Source: Roseomonas sp. (GTDB lineage Bacteria; Pseudomonadota; Alphaproteobacteria; Acetobacterales; Acetobacteraceae). From it: a stretch of 64,000 nt of DNA. The position numbers and the translations under genes were made by a program. Location: NCBI GenBank assembly GCA_020249285.1, contig JADCFX010000017.1:16897-80896 (forward strand). The letters are read 5' to 3'. Of this stretch, positions 8,468-16,899 are shown one piece after another (within the stretch, counting starts at the first letter, position 1; each line of letters opens with the position of its first letter). Below the pieces are notes generated by a model. The model was given only the letters and a program-made list of their open reading frames with translations, ran no database searches and was not told the DNA's origin.

Positions 8468-9097
8468 TCAAGACTGCCCTGGCGGTTTCACCGATTCATC
8501 GCGCCTGGAAGGCGTTTCCCCCTGCACGAGGCTCAGCCCGGCGCGGAGATAATCCCAACCTGTGATCAGCGTTAGCACCGCAGCGGCCCAGAGCATGCCT
8601 TCTCCAATCAGAGAAACCGGCAGGAAGCCAAGCCCAATCACCGGCGCGCCGCTATCGCCGGCCAGCAAGGTGCCCAAAGCGCCCATCTGAAACCCAGTCT
8701 TCCATTTCGCGAGCGGCGTGACCGGCAGGCCGATACGCAATTCGGCCAGGAATTCCCGCAGGCCGGAGACCAGGATTTCCCGCAACATGATGACAATGGC
8801 GGGAAACAGCCCAGCATCGGAAAGCCGGCCATAGCCCGCCAGCAGCATGAGCGCCGCCGCGACAAGCAGCTTATCTGCAATTGGGTCCAGCATGCGGCCA
8901 AAGCCGGAAACCGCACCGCGTTCCCGCGCGATCTTACCATCGAAATAATCCGTGATGGCGGCTACGGAAAACACGATGCAGGCCGCCATATCCGCCCAGG
9001 GCGCATTGATCGAAGCCAGCACCACCAGCACGGGGATCGCCGCGATGCGCGAAAGCGTCAGCAGATTGGGCAGGTCGGTTGGCATGACACGTTCCAT
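8468..9097 (-). CDS. pgsA: CDP-diacylglycerol-glycerol-3-phosphate 3-phosphatidyltransferase
   Basis: This 209-aa membrane enzyme makes phosphatidylglycerol phosphate, the committed step to PG and cardiolipin. The CDP-alcohol phosphotransferase motif D-x2-DG-x2-AR-x8-G-x3-D-x3-D is complete, beginning DYFDGKIARERG and ending LDPIAD. Five or six hydrophobic helices surround it. An ATG four codons in (PTDLPNLLTLSR) is an equally possible start. It follows uvrC in the same direction with a 42-base gap. The matching phosphatase gene pgpA lies at 20.8 kb. Confidence 0.95.
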   Translation of the reverse strand: MERVMPTDLPNLLTLSRIAAIPVLVVLASINAPWADMAACIVFSVAAITDYFDGKIARERGAVSGFGRMLDPIADKLLVAAALMLLAGYGRLSDAGLFPAIVIMLREILVSGLREFLAELRIGLPVTPLAKWKTGFQMGALGTLLAGDSGAPVIGLGFLPVSLIGEGMLWAAAVLTLITGWDYLRAGLSLVQGETPSRRDESVKPPGQS

Positions 9098-9139
9098 TAA
9101 CCCGGAACGCGGCGCTTTGGCACCCCAAAGCCGAGAATT

Positions 9140-11026
9140 TCAGCCAAGCGCCGCGCTTGGATGGAAATGTTCATGAATCCGCCTGGCCAAGGCAGGCCCC
9201 ACACCCGGGCAGGCTTCCAGATCCGCGAGCCCCGCCTGCCGCACCCCGCGGGCCGAGCCAAAATGGTTCAGCAATTTGCGCTTCATCGCGCTACCCACGC
9301 CCGGCACATCATCCAATTCAGACCGGGTCAGCGCCTTGGAACGCCCGGCGCGATGCGCCGAAATGGCGAAGCGATGCGCCTCATCGCGCAGGCGCTGCAA
9401 ATAGAACAGCACGGGGTCGCGCGGTGGTAATTGGAAGGCTTCGCGACCGGCCATGTGGAACCATTCCCGCCCAGCATCGCGGTCCGGCCCCTTGGCCACC
9501 GCCACCAGGGGCAGATCATCCAGGCCAAGACCCGCCATGATTTCCCGCGCGGCGGAAAGCTGGCCGGCGCCGCCATCAATCAGCACCAAATCGGGCCAAT
9601 CTTCGCCAGCGCGGGCGGGGTCTTCGCGGAGCGCCCGGCCAAAGCGGCGTTCAAACACTTCGCGCATCATGGCGAAATCATCATTGGTGGCGGCGGTTTT
9701 GATGGCGAATTTCCGGTAGCCCTGCTTCATGAAGCCCGCAGGCCCCGCCACCACCATAACGCCATAGGCATTGGCGCCCTGGATATGGCTATTGTCGTAA
9801 ATCTCGATCCGCTCCGGCGCGCCAGGCAGGCCGAAAAGACTTGCCGTGCCTTCCAGCAGCGCCGCCTGAGCCGTGCCTTCCGCCATGCGCCGTTCCAGGG
9901 CTTCCCGCGCATTGGTGGCCGCGTGTTCCAAGGCCTCGTGTTTTTCACCGCGCTGGGGCCGGCGCAATTCCACGCGTCGCCCAGCCTTGATCGCCAAGGC
10001 TTCTGCAATCAGCGCCGCTTCGGGCGGGTCATGCGATAGCAGCAGCAAAGGCGGGGGGGGCAAATCTTCATAAAGCTGGCCGAGGAAGGCGCCCATCACC
10101 TCCTCAGCGCTTTGGTCCTGCTTGGCGTGGCTCAGGAAAAAGGCGCGGTTGCCGTTATTGCGCCCGCCGCGGAAGAAAAACACCTGGACGCAGCTTTGCC
10201 CCGCCGCCTGATGCAAAGCGATTACATCCGCATCGCCCATGCCTTCCAGATTGACACGATCCTTGCCCTGAATATGCGTGAGCCCCCGGATACGGTCCCT
10301 GAGGGCAGCAGCGCGTTCAAACTGCAAATCCGCCGCCGCCGCTTCCATTTCCGTGGCCAGGCGCTTTTGGATGGAAGGCGTTTCGCCCGACAGGAACTGC
10401 TTCGCTTCCGCGACCAGCGCGGCGTAATCCGCCTGAGAAATGCGGTCCACGCAGGGCGCGGCGCAGCGCTTGATTTGAAACAGCAGGCAAGGTCGCGTGC
10501 GGGTATCAAACACCGTATCCCGGCAGGATCGCAGCAGGAATACACGCTGAAGCGCATTGATGGTCTGGTTCACCGCCCAGACGGATGCAAAAGGCCCCCA
10601 ATAGGATGCGCCCTTCCGCCTTTCCCCCCTATGCTTGGCAATCTGCGGAAAGGGGTGGTCTTCCGTGATGACCAGCCAGGGATAGGATTTGTCATCCCGG
10701 AGCACGATGTTGAAGCGCGGGCGGAAGCGCTTGATGAAATTGGCTTCCAGCAGCAGAGCTTCGGCCTCTGACGCGGTAGTCACCACTTCCAGGGACCGCG
10801 TTTCAAACACCATGCGCCTGAGGCGTTCCGGCAGGCGGCCAAGTTGGGTATAGGAAGTGACGCGCTTCCTGAGTGACCGAGCCTTGCCGACGTAAAGCGC
10901 CTCCCCCTTCTCATCCAGCATGCGATAAACGCCGGGGGAGGTCGGAAGGGTGGGCAGGGCGGCTTCCAGCACCGCCAGGCCCTGGAAGGCAGGGCTTTCG
11001 GGGGCGGGTGGCACGAGATCGGTCAT
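9140..11026 (-). CDS. uvrC: UvrABC excinuclease subunit C
   Basis: This 628-aa nuclease makes both incisions in nucleotide excision repair. Domains in order: GIY-YIG 3'-incision domain (about 29-107, with SPGVYRML...LYVGKA), a Cys cluster region ([15 protein letters not shown]), the UvrB-binding UVR helix pair (about 215-250), the RNase H-like 5'-incision domain ([13 protein letters not shown] and [13 protein letters not shown]), and tandem helix-hairpin-helix motifs at the C-terminus ([13 protein letters not shown] and [12 protein letters not shown]). The length is typical. It heads the uvrC-pgsA-moaDE unit, and a DnaA-box cluster lies within 70 bases upstream of its start. Confidence 0.97.
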   Translation of the reverse strand: MTDLVPPAPESPAFQGLAVLEAALPTLPTSPGVYRMLDEKGEALYVGKARSLRKRVTSYTQLGRLPERLRRMVFETRSLEVVTTASEAEALLLEANFIKRFRPRFNIVLRDDKSYPWLVITEDHPFPQIAKHRGERRKGASYWGPFASVWAVNQTINALQRVFLLRSCRDTVFDTRTRPCLLFQIKRCAAPCVDRISQADYAALVAEAKQFLSGETPSIQKRLATEMEAAAADLQFERAAALRDRIRGLTHIQGKDRVNLEGMGDADVIALHQAAGQSCVQVFFFRGGRNNGNRAFFLSHAKQDQSAEEVMGAFLGQLYEDLPPPPLLLLSHDPPEAALIAEALAIKAGRRVELRRPQRGEKHEALEHAATNAREALERRMAEGTAQAALLEGTASLFGLPGAPERIEIYDNSHIQGANAYGVMVVAGPAGFMKQGYRKFAIKTAATNDDFAMMREVFERRFGRALREDPARAGEDWPDLVLIDGGAGQLSAAREIMAGLGLDDLPLVAVAKGPDRDAGREWFHMAGREAFQLPPRDPVLFYLQRLRDEAHRFAISAHRAGRSKALTRSELDDVPGVGSAMKRKLLNHFGSARGVRQAGLADLEACPGVGPALARRIHEHFHPSAALG

Positions 11027-11057
11027 CTGCGGCGACTTATGGCAAAGCCAGTGCGAA

Positions 11058-11092
11058 TTTGTCCACGAAACCTGTGGATAAACCTGTGGGAA
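11058..11092. promoter_or_regulatory. Cluster of DnaA-box-like sites
   Basis: TGTGGATAA at 11073-11081 is the exact reverse complement of the consensus DnaA box TTATCCACA. It is flanked by TTGTCCACG (7 of 9, opposite orientation, 11059-11067) and TGTGGGAAG (weaker, 11085-11093). The central and right sites lie in direct repeats of AAACCTGTGG spaced 12 bases. An AT-rich stretch follows at about 11118-11205. The sites lie just upstream of uvrC. Confidence 0.5.
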
Positions 11093-11311
11093 GTCATCAA
11101 GACAATCCGGTTAAGGCTATGTTACATAATGATTCTATGGCTCTGCCTCGATTTGCGGCGCCTGGCTTGTAACAAATTAAGCTATTGATTTAGCTAAATT
11201 TTACCCCAAGTCGCAAAGCTGCTCCGGCGTCAAGGGGGGAATTTCCGGTCGCGCGCAAAAAGCTTCTCGGCTTGGTTTTTCGGCGGTGGACAATCCGCAG
11301 CGCCGGTGATG
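11093..11311. other. Intergenic region with AT-rich segment, no gene seen
   Basis: This is the rest of the 285-base gap between uvrC and folB. It holds the AT-rich segment ATTAAGCTATTGATTTAGCT (with the palindrome TTTAGCTAAA), which stands out from the GC-rich surroundings, then GC-rich sequence leading to the folB 3' end. No ORF, tRNA or clear terminator was found. Confidence 0.4.
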
Positions 11312-11704
11312 TCAGAATCGTGATCTTTCAATGACAACGCCGACGTTGATGCTACCGGGCAGCGCATCCGGCTTGGTCACCCCCACCCTGACACGACGAA
11401 TGCGGGTATCTTCCAAGAGGCTGATGGCGATGCGTTCGGCCAGGGTTTCCGCGAGCCGAACATGGGCGGAAGTGGCGATCCGCTGTGCGGTTTCCGCCGC
11501 CGCCGCGTAATCCACCACGCGGGCCAGACGGTCCGGTCCTTCGGCTGAGGGGGCTTCGGGGTCCTCAACCGCCAATTCCAAATCCAGGATCACGCGCTGC
11601 GGGCGGGTTTGTTCATGCGCATAAACGCCGAGCAAGGCCTGCACTTCCAGATGGCGTACGAAAACCAGCCGCAACCCCGCCGCGGCATCGGGGGCGAAGC
11701 TCAT
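11312..11704 (-). CDS. folB: Dihydroneopterin aldolase
   Basis: This 130-aa folate-pathway enzyme cleaves 7,8-dihydroneopterin to 6-hydroxymethyldihydropterin and glycolaldehyde. Conserved segments are the N-terminal VFVRHLEVQALLGVYAHE, the substrate-binding Glu in LAETLAERIA, and the catalytic Lys loop VTKPDALPG. The ATG at 11704 overlaps the stop of the upstream SDR gene (ATGA), which decides it over the track start 11 codons earlier. The pairing with a pteridine-reductase-like SDR suggests a folate/pterin mini-operon. Confidence 0.93.
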   Translation of the reverse strand: MSFAPDAAAGLRLVFVRHLEVQALLGVYAHEQTRPQRVILDLELAVEDPEAPSAEGPDRLARVVDYAAAAETAQRIATSAHVRLAETLAERIAISLLEDTRIRRVRVGVTKPDALPGSINVGVVIERSRF

Positions 11705-12471
11705 TCTAAAGGCTCCTGCCCGAAGGAGGGCGACCATTGCAAATGCTGCCCGCCATCAAGTGCGATCATCTGGCCGGTCATGGAGGGCAGCGAGAGGATC
11801 GCCATGAGGGCACGGGCGACTTCCTCAGCGCTGGTGGGGCGCGAGAGTGGCGTTGAGGCCGCCTGCTTGTCGAAATGTTCCTGGGATTGGCGGGGGCTCG
11901 GCAAGGCAGGGCCGGGGCCGATGGCATTCACCCGAATGCGCGGGGCGAGGGCCAGTGCCAGGCTTCGCGTCAGCGCCCAAAGCCCCGCCTTGGACACTGT
12001 GTAGGAAACGAAATGCGGCGTGAGCGACCAGACGCGCTGATCCAGCATATTCACCACCAGGCCCTGCGCCGCTTCCGGCAGCGCCTTGGCGAAACCCTGT
12101 GTCAGCACGAAGGACGCACGCAGATTGGGTTCAATGTGGCGATCCCAGGACTCGCGCGTCGCATCCTGCCATTCATCGCGTTCGAAGGTGGAGGCGTTGT
12201 TCACTAGCACGCCCAGCGGGCCAAGCGCCTTGGTGGCGTGCGGGATCAGTTGCGCGACTTCCGCTTCCTGGCCGAGTTCTGCCTTCAATGTGATGGCGCG
12301 GCGGCCCAGGGCGCGGATATCGGCGGCCGTGGCCGCGGCGGCTTCAGCACTCGCGGCATAATGGATGGCGACATCAAAGCCGGCTTCAGCAAGCGCGAGC
12401 GCCATGGCACGGCCAAGCCGCTTGCCGGCGCCCGTGACCAGCGCGGCGGGGGGGAGCTTGGAGGGGATCAT
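11701..12471 (-). CDS. SDR oxidoreductase, FolM/pteridine-reductase-like
   Basis: This 256-aa short-chain dehydrogenase has the nucleotide-binding motif TGAGKRLG with the basic residue typical of NADPH-using pteridine reductases. It also has NNASTFERD and the catalytic YTVSK, followed by APRIRVNAIGPGPAL. These segments resemble FolM (dihydromonapterin reductase) and PTR1-type enzymes more than fatty-acid or sugar SDRs. Overlap with folB by four bases supports a role in pterin reduction; this is an inference from family and context. The start at 12471 drops 22 non-native codons from the track version, but no strong Shine-Dalgarno is seen, so the start is less certain. Confidence 0.8.
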   Translation of the reverse strand: MIPSKLPPAALVTGAGKRLGRAMALALAEAGFDVAIHYAASAEAAAATAADIRALGRRAITLKAELGQEAEVAQLIPHATKALGPLGVLVNNASTFERDEWQDATRESWDRHIEPNLRASFVLTQGFAKALPEAAQGLVVNMLDQRVWSLTPHFVSYTVSKAGLWALTRSLALALAPRIRVNAIGPGPALPSPRQSQEHFDKQAASTPLSRPTSAEEVARALMAILSLPSMTGQMIALDGGQHLQWSPSFGQEPLE

Positions 12472-12540
12472 GAACGGGGTGATAGCCCGAACGTGGGCAG
12501 TTAGTAAGACTTCCGTCAGCGGGCCATCAACCAACACCTG

Positions 12541-12575
12541 TTGCAGTTATATATTTTTGTAGCTACAGTTAATCC
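12541..12575 (+). promoter_or_regulatory. Candidate brnTA promoter with palindromic operator
   Basis: TTGCAG (12541-12546) and TACAGT (12564-12569) sit 17 bases apart. The perfect 10-base palindrome TGTAGCTACA (12558-12567) overlaps the -10-like element, as expected for repression by the dimeric ribbon-helix-helix antitoxin. Transcription would begin at or next to the brnT ATG, and no Shine-Dalgarno is visible, so the message may be leaderless. Confidence 0.45.
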
Positions 12576-12848
12576 ATGCGCATCAAATTCGATCCAGCCA
12601 AGCGCGCAAAAACGCTGGCCGAGCGGGGATTGGATTTCGCTGACGCAGCGCAGATTTTCACCGGGCTACACGCCACGCTTGAAGATGCGAGGAGAGACTA
12701 TGGTGAGAAGCGCTTTATCTCAGCCGGGTTTTTGGATGGCCGGCTGGTGGTTCTGGTTTGGACCCCGCGCGGCGCGGCCCGCCGCATCGTTTCCATGAGG
12801 CACGCCCATGCCGAAGAAGAAACACGCTGGCGCCAATACCTGGGTTGA
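12576..12848 (+). CDS. brnT: BrnT-family toxin
   Basis: This 90-aa ribonuclease-like toxin belongs to the type II BrnT/BrnA system; the family has a RelE-like fold and halts translation by cutting RNA. The BrnT opening IKFDPAKRAKTLAERGLDF, the DYGEKRFISAGFLDGRLVVLVWTPRG core and the terminal RRIVSMRHAHAEEE segment are all present, so the protein looks intact. The 3' end overlaps brnA by 41 bases in another frame. The gene lies in an AT-richer patch directly after the divergent SDR gene. Confidence 0.93.
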   Translation: MRIKFDPAKRAKTLAERGLDFADAAQIFTGLHATLEDARRDYGEKRFISAGFLDGRLVVLVWTPRGAARRIVSMRHAHAEEETRWRQYLG

Positions 12849-13074
12849 TCCCGATGATGCGCCGCCGCTGACCGACGCATTTTTCGCCAAGGCGGAGGTC
12901 AAAGATGGTGCGCGGCTTGTCCGTCGCGGTCGGCCGCCTCTGCCACAGGCCAAGCGCCAGGTGACGCTGCGCCTGGACCCGGACCTGCTGGATCGCCTGC
13001 GCGCCAGCGGCCCAGGCTGGCAAACACGCGTGAACAAGGCGCTGCGCGATTGGCTGAAGAAACAGGCGGCCTGA
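12808..13074 (+). CDS. brnA: BrnA-family antitoxin
   Basis: This 88-aa partner of BrnT neutralises the toxin and, in the family, represses its own promoter. The N-terminal half (ANTWVDPDDAPPLTDAFF) is the toxin-wrapping region. The C-terminal half is a ribbon-helix-helix DNA-binding domain (KRQVTLRLDPDLLDRLRAS then TRVNKALRDWLKKQ). The ATG at 12808 has GAGG upstream and lies inside brnT, so translation of the two is likely coupled. Confidence 0.93.
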   Translation: MPKKKHAGANTWVDPDDAPPLTDAFFAKAEVKDGARLVRRGRPPLPQAKRQVTLRLDPDLLDRLRASGPGWQTRVNKALRDWLKKQAA

Positions 13075-13123
13075 TACGCCACGCGCGACAAGCGCTGCTT
13101 CTCCTGCTAACCCCCGGCGCATC

Positions 13124-14734
13124 ATGTCTGACACCACCATTCCCGCCGCCCGTATCGCCGAAGAAGCCGCCCGCAGGCGGAGCTTTGCCATCATCGCCCA
13201 TCCGGATGCGGGCAAAACCACGCTCACGGAAAAACTGCTGCTCAAGGGCGGTGCCATTCAGCTTGCCGGCGCGGTGCGCGCCAAGGGCAATGCGCGGCGC
13301 ACGCGATCTGACTGGATGAAGATTGAACAGGATCGCGGGATTTCGGTGGCGACCTCCGTCATGACTTTTGAACGTGATGGTGTGGTCTTCAACCTGCTGG
13401 ACACGCCAGGCCACGAGGATTTTTCGGAAGATACCTATCGCACCCTGACCGCGGTGGATGCCGCCGTGATGGTGCTGGATGCCGCCAAGGGGATCGAGAG
13501 CCAAACACGCAAGCTGTTTGAAGTCTGTCGCATGCGCGACATTCCGATCATTACCTTCATCAACAAGATGGACCGCGAAGCGCGCGAACCTTTCGAATTG
13601 CTGGATGAGATTCAGAATTTGCTCGCGCTTGATGCGACACCCGCCGCCTGGCCGGTGGGGCGCGCCGCTGATTTTGCCGGGGTTTATGATTTGGCGACTG
13701 ATCGTTTCCTGCCGGTGGCTGAAGGCGCTGAACCGATCCAGCTTGAATCGCCGGAAGACCCGAAACTTGCCGCGCTGGTCGGTGATGAAAGGGCTTTGGC
13801 CCTTTCCGAGGAAGTGCTGCTGGCCCGCGCCGGCTATCCCGAATTCAATGCGGATCGCTTTCTGGAAGGGTCATTGACGCCGGTGTTTTTCGGCTCCGCG
13901 CTGCGTGATTTCGGCATTGCGCACTTGCTGGATGGGCTGGCGCGCCATGCGCCACCGCCGCGCGCGCGGCCGGCAGATCAGCGCCTGGTGACACCTGGTG
14001 AGGAAAAACTGACGGGCTTTGTCTTCAAAATTCAGGCGAATATGGACCCCAACCACCGCGACCGCGTGGCCTTTGTGCGGCTATGCAGCGGGCGCCTCAC
14101 CAAGGGCATGCGGCTGCGCCAAAGCCGCACCGGCAAGCAAGTGCCGGTGAATGCGCCGCTGTTTTTCTTTGCGAAAGATCGGCAAGTGGCGGAAGAAGCC
14201 TGGCCTGGCGATGTGATCGGCATTGCCAATCACGGCACGCTGCGCATTGGCGATACGCTGACGGAGGGAGAGGCTTTGGATTTCCGCGGTGTGCCTTCCT
14301 TCGCGCCAGAAATCCTGCGCCATATCCGCCTGGATGATCCGATGCTGGCCAAGAAGCTGCGCACTGCGCTTGATCAATTGGCGGAAGAAGGCGTGGTGCA
14401 GTTGTTCCGCCCACGCGATGGCTCCCCGCCCGTTGTCGGCGTGGTGGGGCAATTGCAGTTGGATGTGCTGCAAAGCCGGCTGCGTGTGGAATATGGCGTG
14501 CCAGCAGGCTTTGATGCCACGCCCTGGGAACAGGTGCGTTGGATTGCCTCGACCGAAGCGGGCGCTTTGGAACGTTTCGCGGAAGCCAATCGGCGTGATG
14601 TCGCGGAAGACCACGATGGCGCGCTGGTGGCATTCTTCAGCAGCGATTGGCGCCGACGCCGCGCGGAAGAAGAATGGCCGATGCTGCGCTTTCACGCCGT
14701 GCGCGAACAGCATGGGGTGGGCGGGGGGAAGTAA
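13124..14734 (+). CDS. prfC: Peptide chain release factor 3
   Basis: This 536-aa translational GTPase removes RF1/RF2 from the ribosome after peptide release. GTPase motifs: G1 AHPDAGKTT (about residue 25), G3 DTPGHEDF and G4 NKMD, followed by the beta-barrel domain (GFVFKIQANMDPNHRDRVAF) and the RF3 C-terminal domain (VGVVGQLQLDVLQSRLRVEYGV). The length is typical. A GC-rich hairpin begins before the stop codon and forms the terminator. Confidence 0.97.
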   Translation: MSDTTIPAARIAEEAARRRSFAIIAHPDAGKTTLTEKLLLKGGAIQLAGAVRAKGNARRTRSDWMKIEQDRGISVATSVMTFERDGVVFNLLDTPGHEDFSEDTYRTLTAVDAAVMVLDAAKGIESQTRKLFEVCRMRDIPIITFINKMDREAREPFELLDEIQNLLALDATPAAWPVGRAADFAGVYDLATDRFLPVAEGAEPIQLESPEDPKLAALVGDERALALSEEVLLARAGYPEFNADRFLEGSLTPVFFGSALRDFGIAHLLDGLARHAPPPRARPADQRLVTPGEEKLTGFVFKIQANMDPNHRDRVAFVRLCSGRLTKGMRLRQSRTGKQVPVNAPLFFFAKDRQVAEEAWPGDVIGIANHGTLRIGDTLTEGEALDFRGVPSFAPEILRHIRLDDPMLAKKLRTALDQLAEEGVVQLFRPRDGSPPVVGVVGQLQLDVLQSRLRVEYGVPAGFDATPWEQVRWIASTEAGALERFAEANRRDVAEDHDGALVAFFSSDWRRRRAEEEWPMLRFHAVREQHGVGGGK

Positions 14735-14757
14735 CCCCCCGTCCCGTTTATTTTTTA
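14719..14757 (+). terminator. Intrinsic terminator overlapping the prfC stop codon
   Basis: A ten-pair stem (GGGCGGGGGG with CCCCCCGTCC, one G-T pair) closes on the loop AAGTAA, which contains the prfC stop. A T-rich tract, TTTATTTTTT, follows. The convergent NIPSNAP gene ends within the tract. Confidence 0.8.
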
Positions 14758-15081
14758 CTTCACCGACGAGAATGACGTCGGCTGCAGGATTTCATTTGTC
14801 ACTTTCGTCAGCAGCGGGCCATTCGCTTCGGTTTCCGCGCGCGCCTTGATCCAATCCGGATCGGCCTGGAACTTTGCCCATTTTTCTTCGCGTTCCGCCA
14901 GGGATTTCCACGCCACCATATAGGTCAGGCTGTGGTTGGAATCGCCGATCAGCGTGGTCCAGAAACCTGCCTGGCGAATGCCGTGCTTGTCCCATAGCTT
15001 CAGCGTGATGGTGTCAAAACGCTTCATCAGGTCGGGCAGGCGCCCGGGCTGGCAGTGATAAATGCGAAGTTCATAGAGCAT
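14755..15081 (-). CDS. NIPSNAP-family protein
   Basis: This 108-aa protein has a single NIPSNAP (dimeric alpha-beta barrel) domain: YELRIYHCQPGRLPDLMKRF, then LIGDSNHSLTYMVAWKSLAERE and KWAKFQADPDWIKAR. The family is structurally related to small monooxygenases, and its biochemical role in bacteria is poorly defined. It is the last gene of a six-gene minus-strand catabolic operon, 22 bases after the TctC-type gene, so a role in modifying the imported compound is possible but unproven. Confidence 0.9.
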   Translation of the reverse strand: MLYELRIYHCQPGRLPDLMKRFDTITLKLWDKHGIRQAGFWTTLIGDSNHSLTYMVAWKSLAEREEKWAKFQADPDWIKARAETEANGPLLTKVTNEILQPTSFSSVK

Positions 15082-15103
15082 CGTTATTCTCCTGTGTTGA
15101 AGG

Positions 15104-16090
15104 TTAATCTAGTTTGGCGCCAGAGATCTCCACCAATTCGCGCCAGACACGATCCTGGCTACGCACGTAATCGGTGAAGCCTTCCGGCGTATCATCCGAA
15201 ATGGCCGTGAAGCCAAGCGGAATGAGTTTTTCGCCATATTCGCGGTCTCGCGCCGCACCGATGGTGGCGCGGTGCAAAGCCTGGGCGATTGGCGCGGGCG
15301 TGCCGGCGGCGGCGGAAATACAATACCAGAATTCCATATCCATATCAGAACCAGGGATGAGTTCTGCCATGCCGCGCACATTCTCAAGCCCCGCGACCTG
15401 AGGCTGGCGCTTCTGGCTACCAACCGCTAGCGCACGCAGCCGCCCTTCCCGCACATGCGGCATCAGCGCGGGCATGCCATCAAAAATCATGTCCACATTC
15501 CCGGCGAGCAGATCATTCAAGCCGGGGGCGATGCCACGATAAGGCACATGCGAGACCTCGATCCCCGCGGATTGCATCAGCTTAGAAATCGTCAAATGGC
15601 TGATGGTGCCGATGCCGGATGATGCGGCGCTGATCTGGCCTGCGCGGCGTTTCGCATCCGCCACGAATTCTTCGAATGTGCGCCAGGGCCGATTGGCATT
15701 CACGACAAACAGCGTGGAGCCCACAGACACGCGCGAGATATGCGTGAAATCCCGAATGCCATCGAAAGGCATGCCTTTGTGGTAAAGATATTTGTTCGCC
15801 AGCAGGATCGTTGCACCACCCAGGAACAGCGTATGCCCATCCGGCGCGCTGCGCGCCACCACCTCACCGGCGATATTCCCGCCAGCGCCCGGTCGGTTAT
15901 CAATCACCACTGTCTGGCCAAGTAAAGGCCCCATACGTTCAGCGACAAGCCGCGCGGTGATATCCGCAGCCCCGGCGGGCGGGAAGGGCACCACCAGGCG
16001 CAAGGGCCGCGTTGGAAAACCCTGCGCCCGCGCAATGACCGGCGCGGCAAGCCCGGCAATCAACGCGACGCGGCGGGTGAGTTTGATCAT
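15104..16090 (-). CDS. Bug/TctC-type substrate-binding protein
   Basis: This 328-aa periplasmic receptor has a short signal peptide (MIKLTRRVALIAGLAAPVIA, then RAQG). The family blocks PTRPLRLVVPFPPAGAAD and DNRPGAGGNIAGEVVA are present, with the SHVPYRGIAPGLNDLLAGN segment of the ligand cleft. No tctA or tctB gene is nearby. It lies between the MBL hydrolase and NIPSNAP genes of a catabolic operon, so it probably scavenges the operon's substrate; the ligand is unknown. Confidence 0.93.
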   Translation of the reverse strand: MIKLTRRVALIAGLAAPVIARAQGFPTRPLRLVVPFPPAGAADITARLVAERMGPLLGQTVVIDNRPGAGGNIAGEVVARSAPDGHTLFLGGATILLANKYLYHKGMPFDGIRDFTHISRVSVGSTLFVVNANRPWRTFEEFVADAKRRAGQISAASSGIGTISHLTISKLMQSAGIEVSHVPYRGIAPGLNDLLAGNVDMIFDGMPALMPHVREGRLRALAVGSQKRQPQVAGLENVRGMAELIPGSDMDMEFWYCISAAAGTPAPIAQALHRATIGAARDREYGEKLIPLGFTAISDDTPEGFTDYVRSQDRVWRELVEISGAKLD

Positions 16091-16104
16091 GCTAGCCTCC
16101 CTTT

Positions 16105-16899
16105 TTACTTCGTTGGTTCGCGGTGCAGTTCTACCACAATGCCTTCCTGCCCCGGCAGGGCGGGATAGCGGCGCATCACTTCCGGATCATGGCCAGGCAC
16201 GATGTGCTTCGGGCTGGGTGCCAGTGCGCGGAGCTTATCAAAACCTTCCAGCATTTCACCGATATGAAAAGCCGTCGTGAAGGGCCGGCCTGCTTCCATG
16301 TTCTCGTAGAAATGCGTCACATCGGAAGCCAGCACCACACGCCCGCGCGCCGTATTCACGCGCACACATTGCAGCCCCATGGAATGCCCGCCACAGGCGT
16401 GCACTGTAATCCCCGGGGCCACCTCCGCATCACCATTATGGAACACCACACGCTCGGCGAAATTCATCCGCACCATGCCGACCACATCTTCAACTTCGAA
16501 GGAATGCCGAAGCTTCGGGTATTTCATATAGCGCCCGGTCGCATACTGCATTTCCGGTTCCTGCAAATGGAACTTGGCCTTGGCGAATTTATGAAAGCTG
16601 CCGACATGATCATAATGCAGATGGGAAATCACCACATCTTCGACCATGTCGGGGTCCACGCCCAGCAGCTTGAGGCTTTCAATCGGGCAGCGCAGGTAAT
16701 TGCGCTTGCGCTTGGCCGCAACTTCGGCCGTGAAGCCGGTATCAATGATCACTGCGCGATCTTCATTCACCGCCACCCAAACAAAATAATCCATCGGCAT
16801 CGGCGCATCATGCGGGTCGCCGCCGATGAAATGCTCGGCGCGTTTGGCATCGCGCATGGCATAGCGTAGCGCATAGACGCGGTATTCGGGTTCAGTCAT
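16105..16899 (-). CDS. MBL-fold hydrolase, N-acyl-homoserine-lactonase-like
   Basis: This 264-aa metallo-beta-lactamase-fold enzyme has metal ligands in SHLHYDHVG (HxHxDH), GGHSMG, SDVTH and the terminal PGHDPE, giving a full two-metal site. The arrangement and the length match the AHL-lactonase family, but many members of that group hydrolyse other lactones or esters. The operon context (Old Yellow Enzyme, 3-hydroxyisobutyrate-dehydrogenase-like, TctC) points to a catabolic lactone or ester substrate rather than quorum quenching; that is an inference. It overlaps the upstream oxidoreductase by four bases. Confidence 0.85.
   Translation of the reverse strand: MTEPEYRVYALRYAMRDAKRAEHFIGGDPHDAPMPMDYFVWVAVNEDRAVIIDTGFTAEVAAKRKRNYLRCPIESLKLLGVDPDMVEDVVISHLHYDHVGSFHKFAKAKFHLQEPEMQYATGRYMKYPKLRHSFEVEDVVGMVRMNFAERVVFHNGDAEVAPGITVHACGGHSMGLQCVRVNTARGRVVLASDVTHFYENMEAGRPFTTAFHIGEMLEGFDKLRALAPSPKHIVPGHDPEVMRRYPALPGQEGIVVELHREPTK

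Noticed and set aside
11027-11311. Calling the DnaA-box region the chromosomal origin outright
   Set aside because: Only one exact box is present, no typical origin neighbour genes lie nearby, and gene polarity to the right is against it; reported as a candidate only.
16105-16899. Quorum-quenching AHL lactonase
   Set aside because: The fold and metal site fit, but the operon is catabolic and no luxI/luxR genes are near, so only the family is named.
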